The translations under genes were made by a program, and so were the position numbers. Shown piece by piece: positions 1 to 6,587 of a stretch of DNA of 12,766 nucleotides. Position 1 is the stretch's first letter; every line of letters begins with the position of its first letter. The DNA comes from Curvibacter sp. (lineage in GTDB: Bacteria; Pseudomonadota; Gammaproteobacteria; Burkholderiales; Burkholderiaceae_C), in assembly GCA_003500955.1 (NCBI GenBank), contig DNQP01000031.1:1-12766 (forward strand), read 5' to 3'. The notes beneath the pieces were generated by a model. That model was not told the origin of the DNA and did no database searches. It saw nothing but the letters and a program-made list of their open reading frames with translations.

Positions 1-203
1 TTCTTCACGAACAACCGCGCGATGGCCACTCTTTGTTTTTCCCCTCCGCTTAGTTTCAGGCCGCGTTCGCCCACGACCGTGTCCCAGCCCTCCTCCAATC
101 GACTCACGAAAGCACTGAGAGATGCATGTTTCGCGGCCTCGTCGCGCTCTTCCGTAGAGCAGTTCCGCTTGCCATATCTAATATTGTAATCTAATGAAGA
201 GTT
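1..203. other. Compositionally foreign segment inside the ABC transporter gene
   Basis: By hand count the first 210 bases are about 53% G+C, with the 30 bases at 181-210 only about 30%, whereas sampled 60-base lines further into the same gene run 65-82%. Codons that the rest of the gene avoids (TTA, CTA, AGA, TCT, TCA, GGA) appear from about residue 457 onward. The reading frame and ATPase motifs stay intact across the boundary, but the residues between the D/S-loop region and LSGGE (for example CSTEERDEAAKHASL) look unlike the usual Comamonadaceae version of this protein as I recall it. The segment is either a homologous replacement from a distant donor or an assembly join at a conserved site. 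The first is biology, the second artefact; the sequence alone does not decide. Confidence 0.7.
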
Positions 204-1568
204 GAACAGCACCGTGTCCTGGGGCACGATGCCGATGGCCTGCCGCACGCTGGCCTGCGTGACATTGCGGATGTCCTGGCCCGCGATCTCGATGTGTCCG
301 CCCGTGATGTCGTAGAAGCGATAGAGCAAGCGCGCCAGCGTGGACTTGCCGGCACCCGAGGGGCCAACCACGGCCACGGTCTTGCCGGCCGGGATCTCGA
401 AGCTCACATCGTGCAGGATGGGGCGCGCCGGGTCGTAGGCAAAGCTCACGTGCTCGAAGCGCACGGCCGCGGCGCCCGGCGGCAGGTTCAGCGCCGGGGC
501 GCCCGGCGCGTCGGCGACCTCGCGCTCGCGCTCGAGCAGGGTGAACATCTTGTCGATGTCGGTCAGGCTCTGCTTGATCTCGCGGTAGAGCACGCCCAGG
601 AAACCCAGGGGGATGTAGAGCTGGATCATCAGCGCATTGACCATGACCAGGTCGCCCAGGGTCATGCGCCCCTCGGTCACGCCCAGCGTGGCGCGCCAAA
701 GCATGGCGACCAGGCCGGTGGCGATGATGAGCTGCTGGCCGGTGTTGAGCAGGCTCAGCGAGGCCTGGCTCTTGACGGCCGCCCGCCGGTACTTCTCCAG
801 GTTCTCGTCGTAACGGCGCGCCTCGAACTCCTCGTTGTTGAAGTACTTGACCGTCTCGTAGTTCAGCAAGGAATCGACGGCGCGGCTGTGCGCCGTGGAA
901 TCGAGCTCGTTCATGTGCCGGCGAAAACGTGTGCGCCACTCGGTCACCGTCACGGTGAAGATGATGTAGCTCACCAGCGCGGCCAGCGTGATCCAGACGA
1001 ACATCAGGTCAAACTTGAAAGCCAGCAGCCCCAGCACGAGCGCGAACTCGATCAGCGTGGGCACAATGCTGTAGAGCGAGTACGAGATCAGCGAATGCAC
1101 GGCGCGCGTGCCGCGCTCGATGTCGCGCGTCATGCCGCCCGTCTGGCGCTCCAGATGGAACCTCAGGCTCAGGGCGTGCAGGTGCCGGAAGACCTGCAGG
1201 GAGATGGTGCGCGCCGCGCCCTCGGTGGCCTTGGCGAAGACCAGCTCACGCAGCTCGGTGAAGAGCGAGGTCAGGAACCGCAGCGCCCCATAGGCCAGCA
1301 ACAGGGCCGCAGGCACCAGCCAGAGGGCATCGGCCGGCCGGGTGTCCATGCGGTCCACCAGCTCCTTGAGCAGCACGGGCACGCCCACATTGGCCAGCTT
1401 GGCGCCGACCATGAAGGCCAGCGCTGCGATCACGCGCCACTTGTAGCGCCAAAGGTAGGGGAAGAGCCGGCGCAGTGTGGACCAGTCCGAGCGCGGCTGC
1501 GGCTGGGCCCGCGTCCCGTTGGAAGCCACGGTGCCGGCAAGGGGAAGGTGTTCGCCACGGCCACGCAT
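1..1568 (-). CDS. Atm1/HMT-type ABC exporter, fused membrane and ATPase domains (3' end outside window)
   Basis: This half-transporter would work as a homodimer in the inner membrane. Bacterial Atm1 relatives export glutathione conjugates or metal-thiol adducts; the substrate here is inferred. The visible 522 codons give a six-helix membrane domain (about residues 45-340) with the Atm1-like stretch ELRELVFAKATEGAAR near 105-120, LERQTGGMTRDIERGTR near 139-155 and NTGQ at 275-278, the region that binds glutathione in known Atm1 proteins. The ATPase domain has Walker A GPSGAGKST at 402-410, a Q-loop Gln450 and the signature LSGGE at 506-510; Walker B and the rest lie beyond the edge. The ATG at 1568 is the only reasonable start: an in-frame stop lies at 1617-1619 and no other ATG or GTG intervenes. 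There is no clear Shine-Dalgarno. From about residue 457 on, codon use changes abruptly (TTA, CTA, AGA, TCT, GGA appear). The gene is divergent from the thioesterase at 1610. Confidence 0.93.
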   Translation of the reverse strand, partial: MRGRGEHLPLAGTVASNGTRAQPQPRSDWSTLRRLFPYLWRYKWRVIAALAFMVGAKLANVGVPVLLKELVDRMDTRPADALWLVPAALLLAYGALRFLTSLFTELRELVFAKATEGAARTISLQVFRHLHALSLRFHLERQTGGMTRDIERGTRAVHSLISYSLYSIVPTLIEFALVLGLLAFKFDLMFVWITLAALVSYIIFTVTVTEWRTRFRRHMNELDSTAHSRAVDSLLNYETVKYFNNEEFEARRYDENLEKYRRAAVKSQASLSLLNTGQQLIIATGLVAMLWRATLGVTEGRMTLGDLVMVNALMIQLYIPLGFLGVLYREIKQSLTDIDKMFTLLEREREVADAPGAPALNLPPGAAAVRFEHVSFAYDPARPILHDVSFEIPAGKTVAVVGPSGAGKSTLARLLYRFYDITGGHIEIAGQDIRNVTQASVRQAIGIVPQDTVLFNSSLDYNIRYGKRNCSTEERDEAAKHASLSAFVSRLEEGWDTVVGERGLKLSGGEKQRVAIARLFVK

Positions 1569-1609
1569 GAATGAGACAATCCGATCCGTTGTTTTTTCGA
1601 TTGTCGTCC

Positions 1610-2026
1610 ATGTCCGTTACACCTGCCCCCGGCCCCGCCATTCCCCCCTCCGACGAGGAGCTGGTCCTCAAGGTCATCCCCATGCCGGGCGACAGCAACG
1701 CCAACGGCGACATCTTCGGCGGCTGGGTCATGGCCCAGGTCGACCTGGCCGGTTCGGTGATCCCGGCGCGTTATGCCGGCGGGCGCATTGCCACCGTGGC
1801 GGTGAACGAGTTCATCTTCAAGCAGCCGGTGCGGGTGGGCGACATCCTGTCCTTCTATTCCAAGCTCACGCGCATCGGCAAGACCTCGATCACGGTGAAA
1901 GTGGAGGTCTACGCCGAGCGCTTCCAGTCCCAGGGCCAGTTCGTCAAGGTGACAGAGGCCAACCTGACCTATGTGGCCATTGACGACCAGGGCAAGCCCC
2001 GGCCGGTGCCGCATCGACCCGCCTAG
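1610..2026 (+). CDS. yciA: YciA-type acyl-CoA thioesterase (single hotdog)
   Basis: The protein hydrolyses acyl-CoA to free acid and CoA in the cytoplasm; YciA relatives have broad chain-length range. At 138 residues from this start it fits the family (about 130-140). The diagnostic stretch NGDIFGGW is at residues 32-39, followed by MAQVDLAG at 42-48 with the conserved Asp45. The frame is open back to an ATG at 1571, giving 13 extra residues, but the ATG at 1610 matches the usual family N-terminus better; neither has a good Shine-Dalgarno. It is the only plus-strand gene, divergent from the ABC exporter (41 bases between starts) and convergent with the PaaI-type thioesterase (7 bases between stops). 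Family assignment is firm; the start is less so. Confidence 0.93.
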   Translation: MSVTPAPGPAIPPSDEELVLKVIPMPGDSNANGDIFGGWVMAQVDLAGSVIPARYAGGRIATVAVNEFIFKQPVRVGDILSFYSKLTRIGKTSITVKVEVYAERFQSQGQFVKVTEANLTYVAIDDQGKPRPVPHRPA

Positions 2027-2031
2027 GTCGA
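2014..2031. terminator. Small stem-loop over the convergent stop codons, possible weak bidirectional terminator
   Basis: TCGACC at 2014-2019 pairs with GGTCGA at 2026-2031 around a six-base loop. It overlaps the stop of the plus-strand thioesterase (2024-2026) and lies 3 bases from the end of the minus-strand one (2034). There is no T-run on either side, so efficient intrinsic termination is doubtful; the position between convergent genes is the main argument. Confidence 0.3.
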
Positions 2032-2033
2032 GC

Positions 2034-2519
2034 TCAGGACACGATGTAGGCCGCAGCGGCGCTGGACAGCAGCTTGCCCTGGCTGTCCAGGAATTCCATG
2101 CGCGTCGAAGCCACGCGTGAGCCCAGGCGCAGCACCTCGGCGCGCAATTCGAACGATGCCCCGATGCCCGGGCGCAGGTAGTCCACGCGCAGGTCGATGG
2201 TGCCGAGCTTGGCAAAACGCTGCAGGCGCTGCGGCGGCGCCTCTTCCATGTGCCGCGCACCGATGGCGGCCATCACGGCCAGGCCGCCCATGGCGTCCAG
2301 CCCCGCGCTGATCACGCCGCCGTGGATGCGCTGGTGGCCATAGTGCCCGATGAGCTCGGGCTTCATGGCGATGCGTGCTGTCACGCGCTCCGGGGCGATC
2401 TGCGTGATCTCCAGACCCAGCACGCGGTTGAAAGCGATCTTGTCCTCGAAGATGTCCTTGAGCGCGGCGATGAACTCGGGCTCGAAGCCGGTTGCCGGGA
2501 AAGGTGCGGAATGTTTCAT
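2034..2519 (-). CDS. PaaI-type hotdog thioesterase
   Basis: This is a 161-residue single-hotdog acyl-CoA thioesterase of the PaaI/COG2050 kind, cytoplasmic and usually tetrameric. The core motif HGGVISAGLDAMGG runs from residue 66 to 79, with the His66-Gly-Gly turn and Asp75 where the family places its catalytic acid. The second strand half carries DLRVDYLRPG at 109-118, also typical. The frame stays open upstream to 2585, but those 22 codons overlap the preceding crotonase gene, whose stop is at 2530-2532, and look non-native, so the ATG at 2519, ten bases after that stop, is chosen. It is the last gene of the minus-strand run. The neighbours imply a medium- or long-chain acyl-CoA or an intermediate of beta-oxidation as substrate; E. 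coli YigI is a possible functional analogue, but this is inference. Confidence 0.9.
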   Translation of the reverse strand: MKHSAPFPATGFEPEFIAALKDIFEDKIAFNRVLGLEITQIAPERVTARIAMKPELIGHYGHQRIHGGVISAGLDAMGGLAVMAAIGARHMEEAPPQRLQRFAKLGTIDLRVDYLRPGIGASFELRAEVLRLGSRVASTRMEFLDSQGKLLSSAAAAYIVS

Positions 2520-2529
2520 GCGACCGGAC

Positions 2530-3306
2530 TCAGACCTTGCTGAAGTCCGGCTTTCTCTTCTCCATGAACGCGCCGAAGGCCTCACGTGCTGCCGGTTCGC
2601 GCAGCATGCGGCCGAAGCTCGCGCCCTCCTCGCCCATCTGCGCCATCACCTGCGCGGCGCCGGCCTTCTTCATCAGGCGCTTGGTCTCGACCAGGGACGA
2701 CAGAGGCTTGGCCGCGAGCTTGCGCGCCTGGGCCTGGGCATAGGCATTGGCCTCGGTGGGCGGCAGCACGCGGTTGACCAGGCCGGCGTCGAGCGCCGCC
2801 TCGGCCATGAAGGGCTCGCCCAGCAGCAGGGCCTCGGCGGCGCGGTGGTAGCCGAACATCTGCGGCACCAGCAGGCTGGAGGCGAACTCCGGGCACAGGC
2901 CCAGGTTCACGAAGGGCATGGAGAAGGCCGCGTTGTCGCCGGCGTAGACCAGGTCGCAGTGGAACAACAGGGTGGTGCCGATGCCCACAGCCGGCCCGCA
3001 GACCGAGGCCAGTACCGGCTTGGGAAAACCGGCCAGTGCGCGCATGAAACGCCAGACCGGCGCCTCCGGGTCGGCAGGCGGCGCGTTGAGGAAATCGCCG
3101 ATGTCGTTGCCGGCCGAGAACACGGTCTCGTGGCCCTGGAAGACCAGCACGCGCACGGCGGGATCGGCCGCGGCAGCGTTGACCGCATCCGCGAGGGTCG
3201 CGTACATGGCGGCGGTGATGGAGTTCTTGCGCTCCAGGCGGTTGAAGCTCAGGGTGCAGACGCCGGCTTCGCTGTGAACCAGAATATCTGACGAAGTGTT
3301 GCTCAT
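2530..3306 (-). CDS. Crotonase-fold enzyme, probable delta3-delta2-enoyl-CoA isomerase (Eci2-like)
   Basis: The protein is a 258-residue member of the enoyl-CoA hydratase/isomerase superfamily. The first oxyanion-hole segment is FSAGNDI at 63-69 and the second GPAVGIG at 104-110. The two glutamates needed for hydratase activity (rat numbering 144 and 164) align with Thr112 and Phe132, so both are missing. Instead LGLCPE places Glu140 where Eci2/yeast Eci1 isomerases carry their single catalytic base (LGxxPE/TE), and SAGND and GPAVGI are also Eci2-like. It would therefore shift 3-enoyl-CoA double bonds to the 2-position, letting unsaturated fatty acids enter beta-oxidation. An automatic label of enoyl-CoA hydratase is likely but probably wrong. 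The ATG at 3306, 8 bases after the upstream stop with AAGGA before it, is preferred over a 103-codon upstream extension that overlaps the neighbouring gene. Confidence 0.92.
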   Translation of the reverse strand: MSNTSSDILVHSEAGVCTLSFNRLERKNSITAAMYATLADAVNAAAADPAVRVLVFQGHETVFSAGNDIGDFLNAPPADPEAPVWRFMRALAGFPKPVLASVCGPAVGIGTTLLFHCDLVYAGDNAAFSMPFVNLGLCPEFASSLLVPQMFGYHRAAEALLLGEPFMAEAALDAGLVNRVLPPTEANAYAQAQARKLAAKPLSSLVETKRLMKKAGAAQVMAQMGEEGASFGRMLREPAAREAFGAFMEKRKPDFSKV

Positions 3307-3314
3307 GGTGGGTC

Positions 3315-4139
3315 TCATTCCTTGTAGTAGACGATCTGGTGCGAGGTGCACAGCAGGGTGCCGGCCTCGTTCCAGAGCTGGGCCGATTGATCGAAGAAGC
3401 CGTTGCGGAATTCCTGGCCGCGCGCCTGGCCCAGCAGGTAGCCGCTGCCGGTCGCGCGCAGCTCGGGCTCGCCGGCGTGGAAATAGGTGGTCAAGGACAC
3501 AGTGCCCGCGGGTACGCGCGTGGCACGCTTGAGCCAGACGCGCGGGTAGAAGATGTCGGACAGCGCCAGCAGCGAGCAGAAGTCCAGCGGGCGCGGCGGG
3601 TGGTCGCGCATCCACAGCCGCGTCACGCTGTCGTCGCGTTGGCTGCCGTCCCAGGTCTGCGGGATCATGCCGCTGACCGGACGCAGCTCGTAGTGATCGA
3701 GCCAGGCCATGGCTTGCTCGTAGCGCATCGCGGACATCTCCCCGGGCGCCGACACGCGTGGCATGGGCTGGTCGCTGAGGCTCCAGGTCTCGCGCCGCGC
3801 GGCCGTCACGGCCGTGGCCGTGGTCACGACCACGGGCTGGCCCTGGGCGTCGTTCTGCACGATGGCTGCCGTCCAGTGCTGGGTGGATCGGTTGGTGCGT
3901 GCAGCATGCAGTTGCACTTCGAACGGCCCCTGGGCCAGGGCCGCGGCGAAGTTGACCGTGATGGACAAGGGCGCTCCCAGCAGGCCCGGGTGCCGCAGGA
4001 TGGCCGCGAGCACCGTGGCGGCGGTATAGCCCCCGAAAGGGCCCACCATATTCCAGTAGTCAGCACTGGTCTGGCCGGCGTAGCGACCGGGCGCCAGCGC
4101 CTGCAGCTTCAGGGCCGCGTCAAAGGGGTGTGAGCTCAT
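3315..4139 (-). CDS. TesB-like double-hotdog acyl-CoA thioesterase
   Basis: The 274 residues fit two fused hotdog domains, as in TesB and the thioesterase-like superfamily (4HBT_3). The N-terminal half holds DYWNMVGPFGGYTAA at 28-42, the usual first-domain helix entry. The second half has LALSDIFYP at 191-199, with Asp195 in the place of the TesB catalytic Asp, then a strand around TVSLTTYFHA at 213-222, and ends in ARGQEFRNGFFDQ and a typical final strand. It should cleave medium- or long-chain acyl-CoA in the cytoplasm. Its start overlaps the last 20 bases of the alpha/beta hydrolase gene, and its stop is 8 bases before the crotonase start, so translation of the three is probably coupled. 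No signal peptide or membrane segment is seen. Confidence 0.88.
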   Translation of the reverse strand: MSSHPFDAALKLQALAPGRYAGQTSADYWNMVGPFGGYTAATVLAAILRHPGLLGAPLSITVNFAAALAQGPFEVQLHAARTNRSTQHWTAAIVQNDAQGQPVVVTTATAVTAARRETWSLSDQPMPRVSAPGEMSAMRYEQAMAWLDHYELRPVSGMIPQTWDGSQRDDSVTRLWMRDHPPRPLDFCSLLALSDIFYPRVWLKRATRVPAGTVSLTTYFHAGEPELRATGSGYLLGQARGQEFRNGFFDQSAQLWNEAGTLLCTSHQIVYYKE

Positions 4140-5061
4140 GGGGCCGAGTATCCAGGCTGCGAAGGTCGTCGTCCGTCGCTTGCGGGACGGCGCCCGCGCC
4201 CCATGACTGCAGGACCTTGAGGCTGCGCTGCCACAGCGTGGGCGCCATGGCCTCGCGGAAGAAGCCGAAGTGGCCGATGCGCCGCGAGGGCACCTCGACC
4301 GGATGGATCACCTGCACGCGCTGGGGTGCGGCGCTGTACAGGCCCAGCAGGCTGCGCGTGCCGCGCAGGGTCATGAGCTCATCGTCGCTGAAGGACCAGG
4401 CCTGCACGGGAAAGCGGGCACGCGCATAGCGCTGCGCCACCTCGGCCCCTTCGGCACCGACGCTGTAGCGCGGGTGCATGCACCAGCGCCGCCACTGGTG
4501 GATCACGCCAGCCGGCAGATTGCCCACCATGCCCAGGCGCTTGCCGGGGAAGTAGCCGCAGACGCGCGTGGCCAGCGGCACCATGACGTGCCAGAAAAAG
4601 AGCACCTTGCGCTTGAGCTGGGGCGCGTTCTCGCGCCAGTAGCCGCTGCCCGCGGCAATGCTGAACAGCCCATCGACCTGGTCCGGGTGGCGGAACAGGC
4701 CGGGCAGTTGCGCGCCCAGGCTGTGGCCCAGCAGGTAGAGCGGCTGGGCCGGCAGCTCGCGCCGTGCGGTCAGCACCACGGTCTCGTAGTCGCGTGCCCA
4801 GTCAAAGAGATCCGCCTGGAAACCGCGCAGCGAACGCCGGGGCACATGGGCCAGCGAATCGCCATGGCCGCGGTAGTCAAAGGTCCAGACCCGGTAACCC
4901 TGCTGCGCCAGCCATTGCGCGTAGGGCGCGTAATAGCCCTGGGGTACACCCATGGCGCCCCCGATGACCACGGTGGCGCGCGCCTCCGCGGCCGTCTCGT
5001 AGACGCGCAGGGTGATCACGCCACCGTCTTCCGCTGTGATGTCCCGACGATCCGTTTCCAT
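4120..5061 (-). CDS. Alpha/beta hydrolase (COG4757-like)
   Basis: This is a 313-residue serine hydrolase. The nucleophile elbow GHSLG is at 112-116 (Ser114); an acid candidate lies in SDDE at 225-228, and the likely catalytic His is His264 in RIGHFGFF. The YRGHGDS segment at 63-69 is typical of lipase/esterase-type alpha/beta hydrolases, and the IGHFGFF ending is characteristic of COG4757. The substrate is unknown; an acyl ester or thioester fits the location. The frame is open up to 5145, but those codons run into the palindromic repeat, and the ATG at 5061 has a good GGGGAG Shine-Dalgarno six bases upstream, so it is chosen. It is the first gene of the four-gene run 2034-5061 and overlaps the next gene by 20 bases. 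No export signal is visible. Confidence 0.9.
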   Translation of the reverse strand: METDRRDITAEDGGVITLRVYETAAEARATVVIGGAMGVPQGYYAPYAQWLAQQGYRVWTFDYRGHGDSLAHVPRRSLRGFQADLFDWARDYETVVLTARRELPAQPLYLLGHSLGAQLPGLFRHPDQVDGLFSIAAGSGYWRENAPQLKRKVLFFWHVMVPLATRVCGYFPGKRLGMVGNLPAGVIHQWRRWCMHPRYSVGAEGAEVAQRYARARFPVQAWSFSDDELMTLRGTRSLLGLYSAAPQRVQVIHPVEVPSRRIGHFGFFREAMAPTLWQRSLKVLQSWGAGAVPQATDDDLRSLDTRPHELTPL

Positions 5062-5067
5062 ATTCTT

Positions 5068-5073
5068 CTCCCC
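5068..5073 (-). promoter_or_regulatory. Ribosome binding site deciding the alpha/beta hydrolase start
   Basis: On the minus strand GGGGAG is followed by six bases and then the ATG at 5061. It supports that start over the longer open frame reaching 5145, which would begin inside the palindromic repeat. Confidence 0.6.
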
Positions 5074-5099
5074 GGACACTTCCTCAACCCTGGACTCAA

Positions 5100-5216
5100 G
5101 GGCGTAGCGAGCGGGCGTCAGGCGAGGCGGACGGAGCGCAGCCACCGGAACGTACCTTGGGGTACGTGAGGATGGCGAGCACCGCCCAACGACGCATCAC
5201 GCCCGCGCAGTAGCCC
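5100..5216. repeat. Palindromic intergenic repeat, copy A
   Basis: This 117-base imperfect palindrome fills the gap between the thiolase and the alpha/beta hydrolase. Its centre is a perfect hairpin, ACGTACC-TTGG-GGTACGT; further out GCGGGCGT at 5111-5118 pairs with its complement around 5198-5205, and GGGC/GCCC close the ends. Copy B at 6458-6575 is roughly 85% identical by hand alignment, in the same orientation. Most differences between the copies occur in pairs that keep the stem closed: GGGCG versus GCCCC inside the outer stem and GCCA versus GGAA in the inner stem. I recall similar sequences between genes in Comamonadaceae, so this is probably a dispersed REP-like or MITE-like family; no transposase lies in the window. 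Its last base touches the thiolase stop codon. Confidence 0.88.
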
Positions 5217-6409
5217 TACACGCGTTCGAAGATACCGGCTGCGCCTTGGCCCGTCCCCACGCACATGGTCACCATGCCGTACTTCAGGTTGTGGCGACGC
5301 AGCGCATGCACGACCGTGGCCGCGCGGATGGCGCCGGTGGCACCCAGCGGGTGGCCCAGGGCGATGGCACCGCCCATGGGGTTGACCTTGGCCGGATCCA
5401 GGCCCAGGCTGTTGATCACGGCCAGCGACTGGGCCGCAAAGGCTTCGTTGAGCTCGAACCAGCCGATGTCCTCGTGCTTGAGGCCGGCGTAGCGCAGCGC
5501 GGCGGGAATGGCCTCGATCGGGCCGATGCCCATGATCTCGGGCGGCACGCCGCGCGCGGCGAAGCTGACGAAACGCGCCAGCGGCTTCAGGCCGAACTGC
5601 TTGACCGCCTTCTCGCTGGCCAGGATCAGCGCGCCGGCGCCGTCGCTGGTCTGCGAGCTGTTGCCGGCGGTCACGCTGCCGCGCGCCGCGAACACGGGCT
5701 TGAGCTTGGCCAGCGCCTCGAGCGTGGTGTCGGGACGTGCGCCTTCGTCCAGGTTGACGGTGCGCTTCTTCGTGATCACCTCGCCGCTGGCCAGATCGGG
5801 CGTGCGCTCGGTGACCTCGATGGGCGTGATCTCGGCAGTGAACTCGCCGGCCTTCTGGGCCTTGACGGCGCGCATGTGCGATTCCAGCGCAAACGCGTCC
5901 TGCATCTCGCGCGTGACCTTCCACTGCTGGGCCACCTTCTCGGCCGTCAGGCCCATGCCGTAGGCGATGCCGACGTTCTCGTCGCGCATGAAGACCTCGG
6001 GGTTGAAGGAGGGCTTGACGCCGCCCATGGGCACCAGGCTCATGGACTCGGCGCCGCCGGCGATCAGCACATCGGCCTCACCCACGCGGATGCGGTCAGC
6101 CGCCATCTGGATGGCGGTGACGCCCGAGGCGCAGAAGCGGTTGACCGTGACGCCACCCACGGGATGGTTGAAGGCCAGGCCCACGGCGATGCGCGCCATG
6201 TTCATGCCCTGCTCGGCCTCGGGGAAGGAGCAGCCGATGATGGCGTCCTCGATCGCCTTCGGGTCCAGCGTGGGCACCTGGGTCATGGCGCTCTTGATGG
6301 CGGCCACCAGCAGGTCGTCGGGGCGGGTGTTGCGGAAGAAGCCGCGGCCGGAGCGGCCGATGGGCGTGCGCGTGGCGGCAACGATGTAGGCGTCTTGAAC
6401 TTGTTTCAT
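5216..6409 (-). CDS. fadA: Acetyl-CoA C-acyltransferase (FadA-type thiolase)
   Basis: The enzyme performs the last step of beta-oxidation: 3-ketoacyl-CoA plus CoA gives acetyl-CoA and a shortened acyl-CoA. At 397 residues it fits the family. The acyl-accepting Cys93 lies in NRFCASG, NEAF is at 320-323, His353 is in GHPLGATGA and the second catalytic Cys383 in CVGTGQG. This last motif is the FadA-like CxGxGQG form rather than the CxGGGxG of acetoacetyl-CoA thiolases, which argues for degradation rather than PHB synthesis. The start ATG at 6409 has only a purine-rich leader (GAAGAAAGAAA). The gene stands apart from its neighbours, with 178 bases on the fadB side, and is bracketed by the two palindromic repeats. 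Its partner enzyme is encoded at 6588-9008. Confidence 0.96.
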   Translation of the reverse strand: MKQVQDAYIVAATRTPIGRSGRGFFRNTRPDDLLVAAIKSAMTQVPTLDPKAIEDAIIGCSFPEAEQGMNMARIAVGLAFNHPVGGVTVNRFCASGVTAIQMAADRIRVGEADVLIAGGAESMSLVPMGGVKPSFNPEVFMRDENVGIAYGMGLTAEKVAQQWKVTREMQDAFALESHMRAVKAQKAGEFTAEITPIEVTERTPDLASGEVITKKRTVNLDEGARPDTTLEALAKLKPVFAARGSVTAGNSSQTSDGAGALILASEKAVKQFGLKPLARFVSFAARGVPPEIMGIGPIEAIPAALRYAGLKHEDIGWFELNEAFAAQSLAVINSLGLDPAKVNPMGGAIALGHPLGATGAIRAATVVHALRRHNLKYGMVTMCVGTGQGAAGIFERV

Positions 6410-6457
6410 GATGTTTCTTTCTTCATCACGTTAAAAAGGGGGCGATTCGTGGCCGAG

Positions 6458-6575
6458 GAAGCGTAGCGAGCAGCCCTCAGGCAAGGCGGACGGAGCGCAG
6501 GAACCGGAACGTACTTCCTGTACGTGAGGATTCCGAGCACCGCCCAACGCGGCATGAGGGCTGCGCAGTAGCTTC
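6458..6575. repeat. Palindromic intergenic repeat, copy B
   Basis: The 118-base element lies between the thiolase and the fused dehydrogenase/hydratase gene. GAAGC at 6458-6462 pairs with GCTTC at 6571-6575, GCAGCCCTCA at 6470-6479 with TGAGGGCTGC at 6554-6563, and the centre is ACGTAC-TTCCT-GTACGT. The outer ten-base stem is perfect here while copy A has one mismatch. The rest of this 178-base gap (6410-6457 and 6576-6587) holds the thiolase leader and a run of five A at 6433-6437 but no recognisable promoter. Confidence 0.88.
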
Positions 6576-6587
6576 ATCGGGTGCGAA

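Noticed and set aside
178..939. Open minus-strand frame in the ABC region read as a separate protein
   Set aside because: It is out of frame with the ABC exporter, whose continuous frame from 1568 to the window edge carries Walker A, Q-loop and signature motifs; the alternative is Arg/Pro-rich noise.
1430..2260. Minus-strand open frame crossing the thioesterase and the start of the ABC gene
   Set aside because: It conflicts with the yciA-type gene on the other strand and with the ABC frame, both of which have clear family motifs.
3307..3615. N-terminal extension of the crotonase-fold enzyme by 103 residues
   Set aside because: The extension lies wholly over the TesB-like gene and is Arg/Ala-rich without homology; the ATG at 3306 matches the family N-terminus.
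6433..6575. Palindromic repeat B as an intrinsic terminator of the fused beta-oxidation gene
   Set aside because: On the minus strand the nearest T-run (6433-6437) is about 20 bases beyond the hairpin, too far for a standard terminator; copy A has no T-run either.
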